A DNA stretch of 64,000 nt from Chrysoporthe austroafricana (taxonomy: Eukaryota; Ascomycota; Sordariomycetes; Diaporthales; Cryphonectriaceae). Every line of letters begins with the position of its first letter. Position 1 is the stretch's first letter. The stretch covers positions 1,055,576 to 1,119,575 of the forward strand of contig JYIP02000004.1 in assembly GCA_001051155.2 (NCBI GenBank), written 5' to 3'. Positions 35,872-46,616 of the stretch are shown here, one piece after another. The translations under genes and the position numbers were made by a program. The notes below the pieces were generated by a model. The model saw nothing but the letters and a program-made list of their open reading frames with translations, was not told where the DNA came from and searched no databases.

Positions 35872-36231
35872 ATGCCTTCAACTACTACTGCGGTCGGCCC
35901 GTACGTCCACGGCCAGTACTACTACTGCCGCGAATGCAGCTGTTACATCCCGTTCGGCTACTATTGCGTCCACTCGATGTACGGCACTCCTACCTACAGC
36001 AGAACGCCGCTGTACAATGACTCAGTGATGACGAGCAACATGAGCGGTACCAACGCCAGGACGACATCCTATTATAATTCTTCGCGCGATGTGGCGGCAC
36101 TCAATCACCACCACAGATCGCCCCACTCTTCAAATCACGGCTCGCACCACGGGTCACACCACAGCTCCCGTCACAGTTCGAACCACGGCTCGCGGCATTC
36201 GACTCACTACACTGTCTACGTCTATGTCTGA
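35872..36231 (+). CDS. Small His/Ser-rich protein with a CxxCxC head, unknown function
   Basis: Single-exon 119-aa frame from ATG 35872. The N-terminal third is Tyr/Cys-rich (HGQYYYCRECSCYIPFGYYC) with four cysteines in C..C.C pattern plus one more, which could bind a metal. The middle is Ser/Thr/Asn-rich. The C-terminal 40 residues are a His-Gly/Ser repeat (HGSHHGSHHSSRHSSNHGSR) ending THYTVYVYV. There is no signal peptide or TM. The arrangement suggests metal binding (Zn, Cu or Ni) or a DNA/RNA-sticky low-complexity tail; I do not recognise the family. The composition bias makes a chance ORF less likely but not excluded. Confidence 0.55.
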   Translation: MPSTTTAVGPYVHGQYYYCRECSCYIPFGYYCVHSMYGTPTYSRTPLYNDSVMTSNMSGTNARTTSYYNSSRDVAALNHHHRSPHSSNHGSHHGSHHSSRHSSNHGSRHSTHYTVYVYV

Positions 36232-36651
36232 CTTGCTGCCGCGAGAATACTTTTGATGGTTGGCGTTTTGGCGTTTAGAAAATACTATGAATTCTTTTTT
36301 TGGGGGGGGGGAGGGGAGGATGAGGATAGAGGGTTGGGGGGGGGGGCTACGGCGCTTGAACTTCATTGAAGTCGGATCGGTATTGGAAAATCAATAGGAA
36401 GGCATGATATCCCTATTTCAGTCTCGGAAGGTTTGCCTCTTGAGACGCTCTCGTCAGGACAGTACCTAGATAGTCCCCTTGAGTTTTAGCCTACGATTTT
36501 TTCCCTGCAGACGGAAGCCTTTGATCAAGATTTATAACACTCTGTTTAGACACAGTGGACCGTTATTCATTAAGAAGATTGCCGTATAGCTGTCTCTTGC
36601 ACCTTCACATGCTACAATTGCCATACCAGGTGCGCCGTTATTCTCGAAATC
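36232..36651. other. Intergenic with G homopolymers
   Basis: Two G runs of about ten (near 36302 and 36338) in a purine-rich stretch; 3' side of the catalase gene. Nothing else. Confidence 0.5.
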
Positions 36652-38930
36652 TTAGTACGCCACCATGGTACTGAGCCCGTCCAGTTCCCGACCCCAGTTC
36701 CTGTGCTGAGAGATCGAGAGGAAGAACTGGTCCACAAAGTTCTTCGCCCCCTTCGCAATGCTAACCGTCTCGCTAAAGCTCTCCGGTGACACCTGCCCTA
36801 GTGTGACTACGCCGTAGCTCTCCACGGCTTCGGCGCCGCTCGACGCCCGGACGCCCGGCAGCTGGAAGGCCACCTGCAGCAGCTCGACCGCCTCGCCCGT
36901 GCCGCCGATGGCCTTCAGGTGGCCGAAGGCCTCGCGTACCCAGTGCAGCGCCCGCCCGTTCTTCTTGAGCGTATCGATTGACTCGCGGCCGCCAGGCACA
37001 TAGATAGCATCGACCATAGTCGACCGGAAGCCCTCGAGGTGGTGGTCGGGGCGCACGCCCTTGACCTGCTTCTTCTCCTGGCCCGCCGCAAACACCTCGC
37101 TGCGCTTGGTGCCGATGATGATGGGCAGGGCACCCTCTGCGGCGATGGCCGTCTTGACGGCGGTGAAGGCCACGGAATCGAAACCATCGGCGATGATGAT
37201 CGCCACGCGGCGGCTGGCGATGGTGGGTTTCTCCGGGAGGAAGTCGAACTGCGACAGGCCCTTGGCCTTCCTACCGTGGTTGGGGTTTCCTACCTTCTCG
37301 GGGACCTGAGCACCCACTAGCTCGGCGACGGACTGTGCGAGGTCGAGGTCGATGTCGGCGAGACGCTGTGCCAGGTTCTCGTAGACGAGGGGATCATCAC
37401 AGTGGTCTAGCTCGAAGCCGAAGGCGCTCGTGGCGTGGGATTTTTCGACGGGCGACAGGCTGTTGTAGAAGAGCTGTGCCTGCTTGAAGTGCTCCTTGAA
37501 CTTCTCGCTCTTGGCGCGCTGCTTAATACCCTCGACCTTTTGTTGGTACTCTATGTACCGGCCCTCCTCCTTGGTAGCGGGCGGGTTGATGCCGAAGCGG
37601 TTCGGCCAGTAGTTGACGGTGCTCTTGCGGATGGTGTGGCGCCTCTGACCGTCCGAGTTGAAATTCATCACGGGGCACACGGGCCGGTTTATAGGCAGCT
37701 CCTCCCAGTTGACACCGAGGCGGGTGATCTGTGTGTCGAAGTATGAAAAGTTGCGGCCCTGCAGGAGGGGGTCGTCCGAGAAGCCGATGCCAGGCACGAC
37801 ATGGCCGGTGCAGAAGGCCACCTGCTCCGTCTGCGGGAAGTACTCGTCGACAGTGCGATTCAACTCCAGCTCGCCGATGTAGCGAACGGGTACAAGCTCT
37901 TCGGGCCACACCTTGGTGGCGTCTAGGATGTCAAATTCGAACTTGTGCTCGTCTTCCTCGGGAAGGACCTGGATGCCGAATTTCCATCTGGGAAAGGCGC
38001 CGTTCTCGATCGCCTCGTTGAGATCCTTGCGGTGGAAGTCTGGGTCCTGGCCGGCAAGCTTGAGGGCCTCATCCCACACAAGCGAGTGCACGCCGAGTTC
38101 TGGGGTGAAATGAAACTTGACGAACGAGCGTTTTCCTTGAGCGTTGACGAGAGTGTAGGTATTGACTCCAAAACCCTGCATCATCCGGTATGAACGGGGA
38201 ATAGCGCGGTCCGACATTGCCCACATGTACATATGTGTGGCTTCGGTGTGGTTGAACACGAAGTCCCAGAAATTATTGTGGGCGGTCTGGGCTTGAGGCA
38301 CCTCATTGTGAGGCTCAGGCTTGCCAGCGTGGATGATGTCGGGGAACTTCATGGCATCCTGGATGAAGAACACCGGGATGTTGTTGCCCACGATGTCCCA
38401 GTTCCCCTCCTGTGTATAGAACTTGACGGCGAAGCCTCGGACGTCCCTGACGGTGTCGGCGCTGCCCCGGCTCCCCAACACCGTTGAGAACCGGATGAAT
38501 ACCGGAGTCTCCCTCGACGTGTCTGTTAGAACCGGTGCGAAGGTGACATCCTCAGCGCTCTCAAAGACCCTGAACTTCCCAAAGGCGCCAGCTCCGCGGG
38601 CGTGAACTACACGCTCAGGAATGCGCTCGTGGTCAAAGCGATGGATCTAGAATGTGTCAATAGTGCGTACGGCTACCGGATGCGAGAGCACATGCTCACC
38701 TTCTCTCGACCAAAGGGGTCTTCGAGCAACGAAGGGCCGGTGTGCTCACCGTTCGTCACGCTCAGCCAGTGGTCCGCGTTGGGCTGCTTGACACCCCAGT
38801 CAGAGGTCATATTCGTGCCCTCAGAGGGCTCGATTGTGTCCTTGCCGAGATCAGCGATCTTGTCTCCGTTGGAACCCATGGTGATCTTCTGGGCAGCCTG
38901 TTGTATAGTCTGGGGGATCAACGAAGCCAT
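36652..38930 (-). CDS. Large-subunit catalase with C-terminal DJ-1/PfpI-like domain
   Basis: Haem catalase (2 H2O2 to 2 H2O + O2) of 741 aa in two exons, 38930-38700 and 38646-36652; the 53-nt intron (GTGAGC...CTAG) joins EDPFGREK to IHRFDHERIP in phase 0. The distal His is about residue 92 in VVHARGAGAFG, the catalytic Asn is in IVGNNIPVFF, and the haem-ligand Tyr near residue 380 is in RNFSYFDTQITR. From about residue 555 the chain continues into a flavodoxin/DJ-1-like domain (RRVAIIIADGFDSVAFTAVK, VDAIYVPGGRES), standard for large-subunit clade-2 catalases. No signal peptide (MASLIPQTIQQAAQ), so it is more like the intracellular, conidial CatA type than the secreted CatB type. Complete and unbroken. 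Confidence 0.95.
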
Positions 38931-40406
38931 GCAGTCTGTCGGCTCTCAGTTCGAGGACCAGGTCTGTTTGTTGAAGCAGTGACAAAACTCAGGCTAAAAG
39001 GGAGCCATTAAAGAGACAAGATGCCTAGACTGGCTTCATATATCATCTTAAGCTAGCTAGGACTTGAGATATGCGTGGACGATATTGGAAACTCGAAGGC
39101 CGGCATTGGATATTCTCTTCTCCATTGACGTCAGTACGACTGAATAGTAGGCCGTATTTCTAAGCTACCAAACACGTGCCGCTGGGCAGTAGATCCAGAT
39201 CTGGGCGGGATTTCAGATTGCGCGATGTTGATGATGCGCAAGGCCGTCTCCATCGAGGGAAGGACACCCACACCTATAGGAGGAAGGGGTTCTACCAACT
39301 GCGGCCGAGTGGAGACCAAAAAGGCACAGACGATCCATCCCGCCAACAGATCTGGCCTGTCGTGCCTGTCTACCCATCTCCTTGGACGGCAAATTCGAAA
39401 TGCGTGTCGAAGAACCGAGAGAACATCGCCCGCGTTGCTAGGCCGCTGACGTTATAGTGATGGGTTGGTTTATTGTGTGATAATGTCACAATCATTCTGA
39501 TGTAATCCCCGGAGAACCAGCTCCGCTTTGGTGCCTAGTCTTGGCTGCACGAGACGGTAGCATCCGCCGCTACCACGACTGTCCTGTTGTTCTACGATTT
39601 TCAATCTCAAATCGACACCAGGTCACTGGCTAGGTCTGCCCTAGCAATAGTTTAGAGGGAGACAGACCCTCAAGGATGCCATTTGCGTTCCTCATCTATA
39701 TACCATGCACAGTACGTGCCAAGAGTTATAGCCTCGGGAGAAAGGGTTCCTCGATCTTTGTCCAGACGTGTCGCCTCCTCCCATCCTCCGCTACGCTCAG
39801 AAGAAAAAGTGAAGTTCCGTATTACCCCAAGGACACTAGGCAGCATACACCGTCACTGGCAGGTCGCGGAGGAAACCAGGCTGTACGTGTATATACCCAT
39901 CCATCATTGTCTGTTATGAAATTCGCAGCAAAGATTATGCCGTGAGGCCTCTCGGGGGAAACAAGCGGCAAAGTCATCCGGTCGTCAGACAGCAATACTC
40001 CGCCCCAACAAAAAAAACTTTTCGATATGCCCCGGAAAAGACAGACGTGATTCATGCGGATAATACAGCAAAACCTCGCGTAACGACCCCCCCCCGCCGT
40101 CCATCGTCCGCTACCGGCCGCGCGCCCAGCATTTGAAATCATGTGTCCACGGCTGGCTGCACCAGCGTGCTGCCACAGCCCACCCGCCGTCCCACACCCT
40201 CCTGTCACCGGTCGAAGCCGAGTCTTCCGTCGCTCCCTTATCGTGAAACCGACCTCTTCTGCCCCTTAAAGCCGAAAAGGAGGGCAGATGACCCCGACGC
40301 ACGCTCTGGGACAGCGGTCGATCGTCTTACCCTCATCCCTTTCCCAAAACCCCCCGACGTACTACTCACATCACCCAGCAGGCGCATCGCCTAAAGACCG
40401 AGCCGC
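38931..40406. other. Intergenic, nothing recognised
   Basis: Catalase promoter side and beyond. A C run lies at about 40088. Short frames only. Confidence 0.45.
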
Positions 40407-40835
40407 TCAGATAAGCCCCGGCAGCACGACCGCGACCGCGGCAAGCATAGTCACCCCGAGCGGCCAGGTCCGGAACTGCCCGTGGGTGGTGATGCCCGGC
40501 GTATCACCCGAGGCGGGAGGCAAGGAGGAGGCTGCGCCGGGAGAGGTAAGGGAGCTCGTACTTGGAGTCGGGTACGTGACGTTCGGGCTGGCTGGGGAAG
40601 TTGAGTTCCCAGTGGCGTTCTGTGGCAGCTGACATGTTTCAATGACAGACACGTCGTTAGCAAATGAGTCGGCATGCAGTTGAGCGTTAAGTCCGATCTC
40701 AAGACAAGTCGGGCTCCCCAAACAATCAAATGCCCCGGCCGGTCTGTGCTGTCTCGCCTGAGCAAGACAGGGCGGTGTGGTAGCTGGTATCGAAGACCAA
40801 GATGTCTTTTCTTTGGTGCTAGTTCTCATTGTACT
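40407..40835 (-). CDS. Possible 3' exon of a GPI-anchored Ser/Thr-rich wall protein
   Basis: An open minus frame ends in a Ser/Thr/Pro-rich, N-glycosylation-site-rich segment (QLPQNATGNSTSPASPNVTY) followed by a C-terminal hydrophobic tail (GVTMLAAVAVVLPGLI), the look of a GPI-anchor signal. Upstream is a Cys-containing part (FDCLGSPTCLEIGLNAQ). A strong acceptor-like site (TTTTTCTTGTCTATAG) lies just before the segment near 40835, so the first exon with the signal peptide should be further upstream; I could not find it. A CFEM-type domain is conceivable, but the cysteine spacing is not convincing. Confidence 0.3.
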   Translation of the reverse strand, partial: STMRTSTKEKTSWSSIPATTPPCLAQARQHRPAGAFDCLGSPTCLEIGLNAQLHADSFANDVSVIETCQLPQNATGNSTSPASPNVTYPTPSTSSLTSPGAASSLPPASGDTPGITTHGQFRTWPLGVTMLAAVAVVLPGLI

Positions 40836-41204
40836 ATAGACAAGAAAAATGTGGTGGTGGTATAAAGGTAATAATGCAGATAGCACTAGACAATAACAAT
40901 TCGCAGGCCCCCCTCGCAAGAAAGCCAATCTCTTCAGACGCCGAACCAATGCTATCCCCCAGCCGGGGGGACAATGCTGATGCTGTAATATGCCGGTATC
41001 ACCTAGATCTCCCCGATCCGCCTGAACGCCGCATTTTGACATGAAATCGACGAATGGTCTTTTGTGTACCCGTAGGAATGCAGAGAACCTTGTGGTGGTA
41101 CGCGTTATAGTGGTACCCGTGGTTGTGGAATCGGTGGGACGCGCCGATGCGAACGAAGCGACAAACGCAGCCAGTCATCCCTTCATTATGAAGATACGTA
41201 CAGC

Positions 41205-43102
41205 TCATCGCCTCCACCGGGTGGCCACCATGAGGAATAGTAACACCGCAGAAGAGCACATGAGCAGCAGAATCATGGAATCGAAATCATCAAACCGGCC
41301 ACAGCCGATCGTGCAATAACCTGCAGCTCCACCTGGACGCTTTGGGGAGGAAAGACAAAGAATAAGCACTGGTGCCCGTACATGTGGCAGAATCAAGAGC
41401 CGAACGATAAGTCCAAGCGGGGGAAAGGGGGGGTCCGCGTCCAGCTGCTCACCGTTGCTCCCAGTTTCATATCCCATACGTTGGTAGTGCCCAGGATGGT
41501 GCCATCCGCTGCCAATGCATTTGCCACGACAAAAGCCGCATTCGTCTTGAGGGGGATCACCGTCTCGAACCCAACTCTCTTCGCGTTCACCGTGAAACTG
41601 ATGTTGTCCTGGGCGTCACCCTCCATCTGTTGATTGATAGCGCCACGTTAGTATTAGGAAGCCATGCAATGAAAACGAATCCACCAAGACCGGTTTTGAC
41701 TCACAAGATCCCAGGAGTCTACCTCAGTTGCCCCATTCCAACTGACATAGGCATATCCGTCCCCGGCCGCAATATCGGGCTCCCACGAAGGGTATGCGGT
41801 CCAGTTCATCGTCCAGGCGCGATAGACCGGCTCCCTATTCCCAGCCTCATCGTACCATGGACCAAGTTGCACGTCAAGAACGATTTCGCCGTCCTCGGTG
41901 TACTCTGTTATCACCGGAGTCGTGCCCCAGCTGATGAGGACGTTCCCGTTCCACAGCTTCTGAAACCCACCCATGGCCCAAGACGAGATGCTCATCGGGT
42001 GGTAGTACTCATGGAGGACCTCCGCGGTGAAGTTATTCGGGTCGTCGTAGTTGAGGCGCAGGTGGAGACCCCTAGAGCAGCCGGCGGGGCAGCCAGGAGA
42101 AGGCTTGCCCGGGTCGAGGTCGTGGTTGTCGAATAGGGTGAGCTCGGTGAGATCGTCGTTGAGGAAGCGCGCAGTATGCTGAAAACCGAAGTTCGTGGCG
42201 TTCCCGCCGCTCAGGTCATAGAACTGGTTGTCCTTCCCGCCGAGCTGCCAAATGGTGGATCCGTCCTCGCCACTGACATGTATCAACGAGTCTATGCGCC
42301 TGCCCGACACGAGGTAGTTGCCCGCCTTTGTCTTCTGTAGACTGTTGATGTGGAAGAAATCCCAACCGACATCCTCGGTCTTTGCGCCGTAGTCGTCGGG
42401 CCCCCAGTTGACCTCGGTGTTGTTGATGTCGAAATGGTGGCTCGCACGCCAGAGGAACTTGAGGTCCCCTGTGGCAATGTCGATCTCCTCGAATATGCTG
42501 TCCAGCAACTCCCCGTTCTTCGGCCCACCCCCAGGCGCATTGGACATGTCGAACGGGATCTTTTCGTAGGCCGTAACCAGTGCCGTCCCGTCATCTGTCA
42601 GCTGACACTCGTGCGAGTCCATCTGGGTGTTGATCATCTTGACGGAAATGTTGTAGACCTGCTGATAGGATGAGTCGTACAGCAGGCAGTGGCCCAGACC
42701 GTGGCCGCTGAAGTCCCTACCCTCCCAGAATGTGAAATACGGGAGTCCATTGAACTCCTGTATCCTGGGGTTGTTCACCGACGACCACGTGGGGTCACCG
42801 TAGAGCATGCTCAGGTCCTGGGTGTCGATTATAAAGGGCGAGGATTTCTGTGTGCCGGCCGGGTTCGAGACAAACAGATACCTGGACAGGCCAGAGCGGC
42901 TCGGGTCCCACTGGTTGACCTGGAAGAGGGGGGCCATGATGTTGGATGACCTGAAGGTCTGGTTGGGGTGGTCTCCGTAGAAGCCCTCGTTGTAGGGCTG
43001 GTAGTCGGTGACGTAGGGGCGAGGGTATTCCTCGGCCGCCGCGAGACCGGCTCCGGCGGCGAGGGCGCCCAGGAGGACGGCGGGACGGGAGAAGGCATGC
43101 AT
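41205..43102 (-). CDS. Arylsulfotransferase-family (ASST) protein with C-terminal membrane anchor
   Basis: Three exons: 43102-41705, 41626-41453, 41339-41205, with introns of 78 nt (GTGAGT...ACAG) and 113 nt (GTGAGC...AAAG), all phase 0; 568 aa. The signal peptide is about residues 1-23 (MHAFSRPAVLLGALAAGAGL). The body matches the fungal arylsulfotransferase/beta-propeller pattern: TFWEGRDFSGHGLGHCLLYD, DMNN-like HHFDINNTEVNW, FFHINSLQKTKAGNYLVSGR, IWQLGGKDNQF, FGFQHTARFLNDD and LFDNHD. The family transfers sulfate between aryl groups without PAPS in bacteria; in fungi the role is unproven. The last short exon adds a Cys pair (YCTIGCGRF) and a hydrophobic helix (MILLLMCSSAVLLFLMV) ending in TRWRR, so the enzyme may be membrane-bound, facing outside. 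Confidence 0.85.
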
Positions 43103-44659
43103 GGTCCGAGGATGACTTTCGGGCCAGATGGAGGAGGGCTTGAGTTCGGATCAAGCTTCTATCATCGCAGGAGGAGAGGAGGGTGGTGTTCAGCGCGCAC
43201 CGGGAGAAGAAGGGCGGGCTGGCGAGCTGGAAATTATTTAAAAAAGGAGGAGATGGACAGCTGCGCGGCAGGGGTCTGAGCTATACAGGCTGCTCCAGAG
43301 CAGAGCACAGCCAGATCTGGCGCGGCTCGGGGTGCCTGTGTGCATGTGTACCTGGATCTCGAGTTGCGAATTGCGCCCCACCGGAGACCAGGCTTCGGTG
43401 AAAAGTGGGTGCCGGGGGCAGGGACCGGGCGGGAATGAGAAATGGAGGCTCTGCAGCTGGGGGAGGGGGGAGGTCGGGCCTTGGGGATAATAAGAGGACG
43501 GGGCCACAGGCTGGGGAGAAAGGTCGGAGCCCTCAGGCGTGGTCAACGCGTGTCGGTGTCGCAGAAGGATTTGACAGTTCGGGCGTGAGCTGATGACGGT
43601 GCTGCGGCCCTGTCGAGGGCGTTGCGTCAGACTGCTGCGTCTTGGCAGGCGTGAGAGCGAATGGAGGTGGGGAGTATATTCGGAAAAAAGGAGACCAAAC
43701 GCAGCCCACACGATAATGCGGGAAAGGGTGGTGATAGAAATGGACCAGAGGTAACTCTGGGGGGGGGGGTGTGGTGCTTGGTGGGACGGGAGCGATCGTC
43801 CAGATGAATGTCAAACCGGGGGACTCTGCTGTCCTTACTACATCACCTTGTGCAGTACGTGTAAGTAGCCTGGGCAGGGCGAGGAAGACAGGCAGAGGAG
43901 AGTGGAAAAAACCAAGAATCAGAAGACGGAACCAAGATCGAGGCTCCACCTCCAAATGCAGAGCCTTGGCAGACTCTTTGTCTGCCATGGAGCATGGTGG
44001 CGACCCGGTCTCACCGTCCATGTCCATGTCCACCTTGTAAAGGCCCAGTAATTCTCAGCGCGGCCATGAGTATGGTCGCGTGGCCACCGATTACTTGGAC
44101 GGCTTCCAACCCCAAGTTGCAATCCAGATGTCCTCCCTCCCCGCCGGGCGGCACATACCAGGCGCGGCGATAAGGTCGAGAATCAGCCCTGGAGGCAGGA
44201 CGCGCGTACCCTTAGTACGGATCCGTACCCAGTACGCTGCCCCGCCGAGGGGCGCCTGCGTGGTGGGGCCTCCCTCCCTATTCCAGACTCCATCACCTAC
44301 CCAGTAGCGACCTGGTCTGGCCTGAGGGCCCCCTGAGGCAGACCGTAAGTATAACGGACGCTGCCTCCAGTTCCCCACCTGGGGAGTCTTGGCGGGCGGC
44401 TGTTTCTGTTATAGTCGCTGCGCTAGGTAGGGAAGGAAGATCACAACCGCAGCTAAAAAAGGCCATCGCGATGGAAGTCGGTGATTGGCCTGATGGGGGA
44501 AGGCGCCGGGTGCCAGGTAGCGAGCGATGCGAGCAGTCTCTACCCAGCACGCCCAGCACTGGGGTGCCTAACGGCCCCTCCGCGCTGTACTGTCGACTCC
44601 GGGCCATGATTGGCATGTCGGTGCAGATCCCGCCTCTCCATAGTGCTGGGTATCTGGGA
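43103..44659. other. GC-rich upstream region, no recognised gene
   Basis: Upstream of the ASST gene. Stops are rare because of GC richness, so several frames look open (43238-43711, 43533-44033 minus), but they are Pro/His/Ser-rich without a domain. A G run lies near 43762. Confidence 0.45.
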
Positions 44660-44755
44660 CCCATAGACCGACCCATAGACCGACCCATAGACCGACCCAT
44701 AGACCGACCCATAGACCGACCCATAGACCGACCCATAGACCGACCCATAGACCGA
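44660..44755. repeat. 12-bp tandem repeat, eight exact copies
   Basis: The unit CCCATAGACCGA is repeated eight times without a mismatch. As 12 is divisible by 3, both strands stay open: plus reads Pro-Ile-Asp-Arg, minus reads Gly-Ser-Val-Tyr or Met-Gly-Arg-Ser repeats. There is no evidence that it is translated. Confidence 0.97.
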
Positions 44756-46616
44756 GCCACGGGGATCATACGAAGATCTCTCCTGACAGGCAATCTCGAC
44801 AGATTTTGATATACTCCTGACGAGTGCGTTCTGGGGGGGGGAGGCTCTGCAGCTCCCGGGCCCTGATCGCACTTATGTACTGGGTACAGAGTACATGACC
44901 GTGGTGCATGACTGCGGTGCCTGCCTCCCCGAGGGTGGTGGGTGACCTTGGGCTGGGCTGGCGGTACTCGCTACAGCAGGTGCTGGGGATGGCATGGCGA
45001 CCTGCCAACCCCCCCGTCCAGGCCCGCAGCCCGCCGGCCCCCGAGCCGCCTACTGGGTACCTACCCCAGCACCCAGTAAGTACTGTGGCCAGTATCACTG
45101 AGTACTGCCTGGCGCTGGCCGAAGATTTCACCAGGGCCCCCCACCTGCTCTGACACCCACCACGTACCATGTACAGCAGTACCTTCCGGAATTGTTTCGA
45201 TATTACTCCACCCCAGCAGCCCCCTGCCTCAGCCCAGCCCTGGTTTCATCAGCAGCCAGGGGCTTCTGCTGTACTAAGTACGCGTAGGAATTTCTAAATT
45301 TCGCACCATCCCAACCCAACCCGTTCGTCACCTCCAGAAGGGGATGAAACACGACCCATTTTTCAGTTCGGGACGATATCTCTACGCCGAGTCGACAACC
45401 TCACATATCTCCCGTGATGGACAGCCACATGTCCACCAATGCCATCGCAGACCTCCCGCCCGCCGTCCATGTGATCAACGCCCGACACCGACAGGAGACC
45501 TGCAACTGGCAGGACAGAGAAGACGGCCCCGGCCTGCACGACTGAGGGACCAGGGCGCGCAGGGCTAGCGACGCAGGGTCGGATACGCGTCATTGGCCAT
45601 GGCACGACATTCAGACGATAAAAGGCTTTTCGGGGGGCTGACGACGACTCTGGGGGTGGCAATCAATCACAGGAGCCACACACAGGCACAGACAACATGA
45701 CCCAGTACAGGCGTATCAATATGGAGAGCGTCGGTTCGCAGCCTCTCACAAGCGCCGGGCAGCCACCCATTCCTTCGGTTCTAGGCCCTAATGTGACGGG
45801 CCTGGACGACAACATACTGAGCTCGTGGTCCCCGGCTCGGCGCCAACAGGGGATGGCCGCTGCTTTTGCAATCCCCCGCGGGTCCCCAATTCCCGGGAAG
45901 TCCAGCTATGAATATCACAATTGGACTCCACCGCCGCCCAGAGATTAACTCGACTTGTTGTGATCTCGATCCCGGAACGGCCCAACGCGTTGATGGGTGA
46001 CCATAGGGGCCGTGCATAGTCTTGGAGACTGGACCAGCCCAGGGCCCGAGCACGTTCAGCCTCAGCTTCGCCTTGGGCATCTTACCGGAACGACGACATC
46101 GACAGCAGACGATGGTCGTCTGCGCGCCTCCCACCGTTCCGCCTTGGCGTCGAATCTCGGGGCACGATGCGCAATTGGGAACTCGGACCATCGCATGCGG
46201 TCGAGTCACCGACGCCCGGTAGCAAGCCCACCGATTCCCGAGGTTGCGCTGCCGAAGGTAGATGCTAACTTCCGCTGCAGGGATCTGCATCTGCCGACGC
46301 GTCAAGCCTCTGGGGATTTGATTGCTCGCGGGCCCCGCCATCACGGACCCTGCTGCCATCAATTCTGGGCATTTGCTTGATTCGACCGCGCACTGCAGAT
46401 CACCGTCACGACTCCCGGCGGTGCTCATCATGTGCCTTCATGCAGATCTACACGATACAAGGCCTCTCGACTGGTCCAAGTACAAAGTCGGTTTAGGTTG
46501 CAGGGCTCATGACACACTACCGATCCTCTTCTACACCGTCACCTCTGAAACGCTTCAGGTCCTACACCACCGCGGGCTTTCTCGCAGCGTGATGGCTCGC
46601 TACGCTGTGCCAAGCC
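44756..46616. other. GC-rich intergenic region with many GTAC sites
   Basis: No gene is recognised. From about 44200 to 45300 the tetramer GTAC occurs 16 times, often in CAGTAC/GTACTG context. An 83-codon plus frame (45697-45948) lacks any recognisable feature. Confidence 0.45.

Noticed and set aside
43533..44033. Minus-strand Pro/His-rich frame upstream of the ASST gene
   Set aside because: GC-rich DNA with few stops; no recognisable domain and repeated MDMD start from simple sequence.
44293..44872. Long frames across the 12-bp repeat on both strands
   Set aside because: They are open only because the repeat unit is a multiple of three; the flanks are not protein-like.
45697..45948. 83-codon plus-strand frame
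   Set aside because: No conserved motif, signal or intron support; GC-rich block with many chance frames.
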